From assembly GCA_017990795.1 (NCBI GenBank), contig JAGNNG010000177.1:1-5153 (forward strand): a stretch of 5,153 nt of DNA, read 5' to 3'. Below the pieces are notes generated by a model. That model saw only the letters and a program-made list of their open reading frames with translations. It ran no database searches and was not told where the DNA came from. Origin of the DNA: Deltaproteobacteria bacterium (GTDB lineage: Bacteria > Myxococcota_A > Polyangia > Palsa-1104 > JAEUJZ01). Position numbers and translations under genes: made by a program. The first letter of the stretch is position 1; every line of letters starts with the position of its first letter. Positions 5,151 through 5,153 of this stretch are shown here, piece after piece.

Positions 5151-5153
5151 CGT

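Noticed and set aside
1..5153. Mobile element, CRISPR, tRNA/rRNA or toxin-antitoxin features
   Set aside because: I found no terminal inverted repeats with a transposase, no regularly spaced repeats, no cloverleaf or rRNA-like sequence, and no small paired genes.

Overview
This is a GC-rich bacterial segment with five genes on both strands and almost no wasted space. The combination of a PknB-like Ser/Thr kinase ending in a periplasmic PEGA domain, a second secreted or anchored PEGA protein with a 'KWWVWTIVAGG'-type membrane segment, and a methyltransferase starting 'YYDEFSAWYERQRHDGYH' points to Myxococcota or a related deltaproteobacterial lineage. This placement rests on recognised family styles, not on a search.

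Layout. Positions 3-665 (minus, running off the left edge) hold the N-terminal 221 residues of a MOP-superfamily polysaccharide flippase. Immediately upstream of it (714-2201, minus, 48-base gap) is the 495-residue transmembrane Ser/Thr kinase; the two are probably co-transcribed. Positions 2202-2469 are a non-coding stretch with lower GC around 2281-2400, a candidate promoter for the kinase, a repeat/operator-like element near the start codon, a tandem 8-mer and a long-armed inverted repeat. Positions 2470-3192 (minus) encode a class I SAM-dependent methyltransferase. About 140 bases of divergent intergenic DNA separate it from a plus-strand gene (3331-4140) for a secreted, membrane-anchored protein with two PEGA domains. 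That gene converges, with 13 bases between stop codons, on a minus-strand ChbG/HpnK (YdjC) family deacetylase (4154-5137).

How the genes may work together. Three products belong to families that handle glycans or lipid-linked molecules (flippase, YdjC-type deacetylase, possibly the methyltransferase). Two carry PEGA domains expected outside the cytoplasmic membrane. A cautious reading is a small cell-envelope neighbourhood in which a membrane kinase senses the envelope and sits beside a flippase it might regulate. Only the kinase-flippase pair is close enough to suggest an operon; the rest are separate transcription units. I saw no RNA gene, CRISPR array, insertion sequence or phage feature, and nothing that clearly amounts to an undescribed system.
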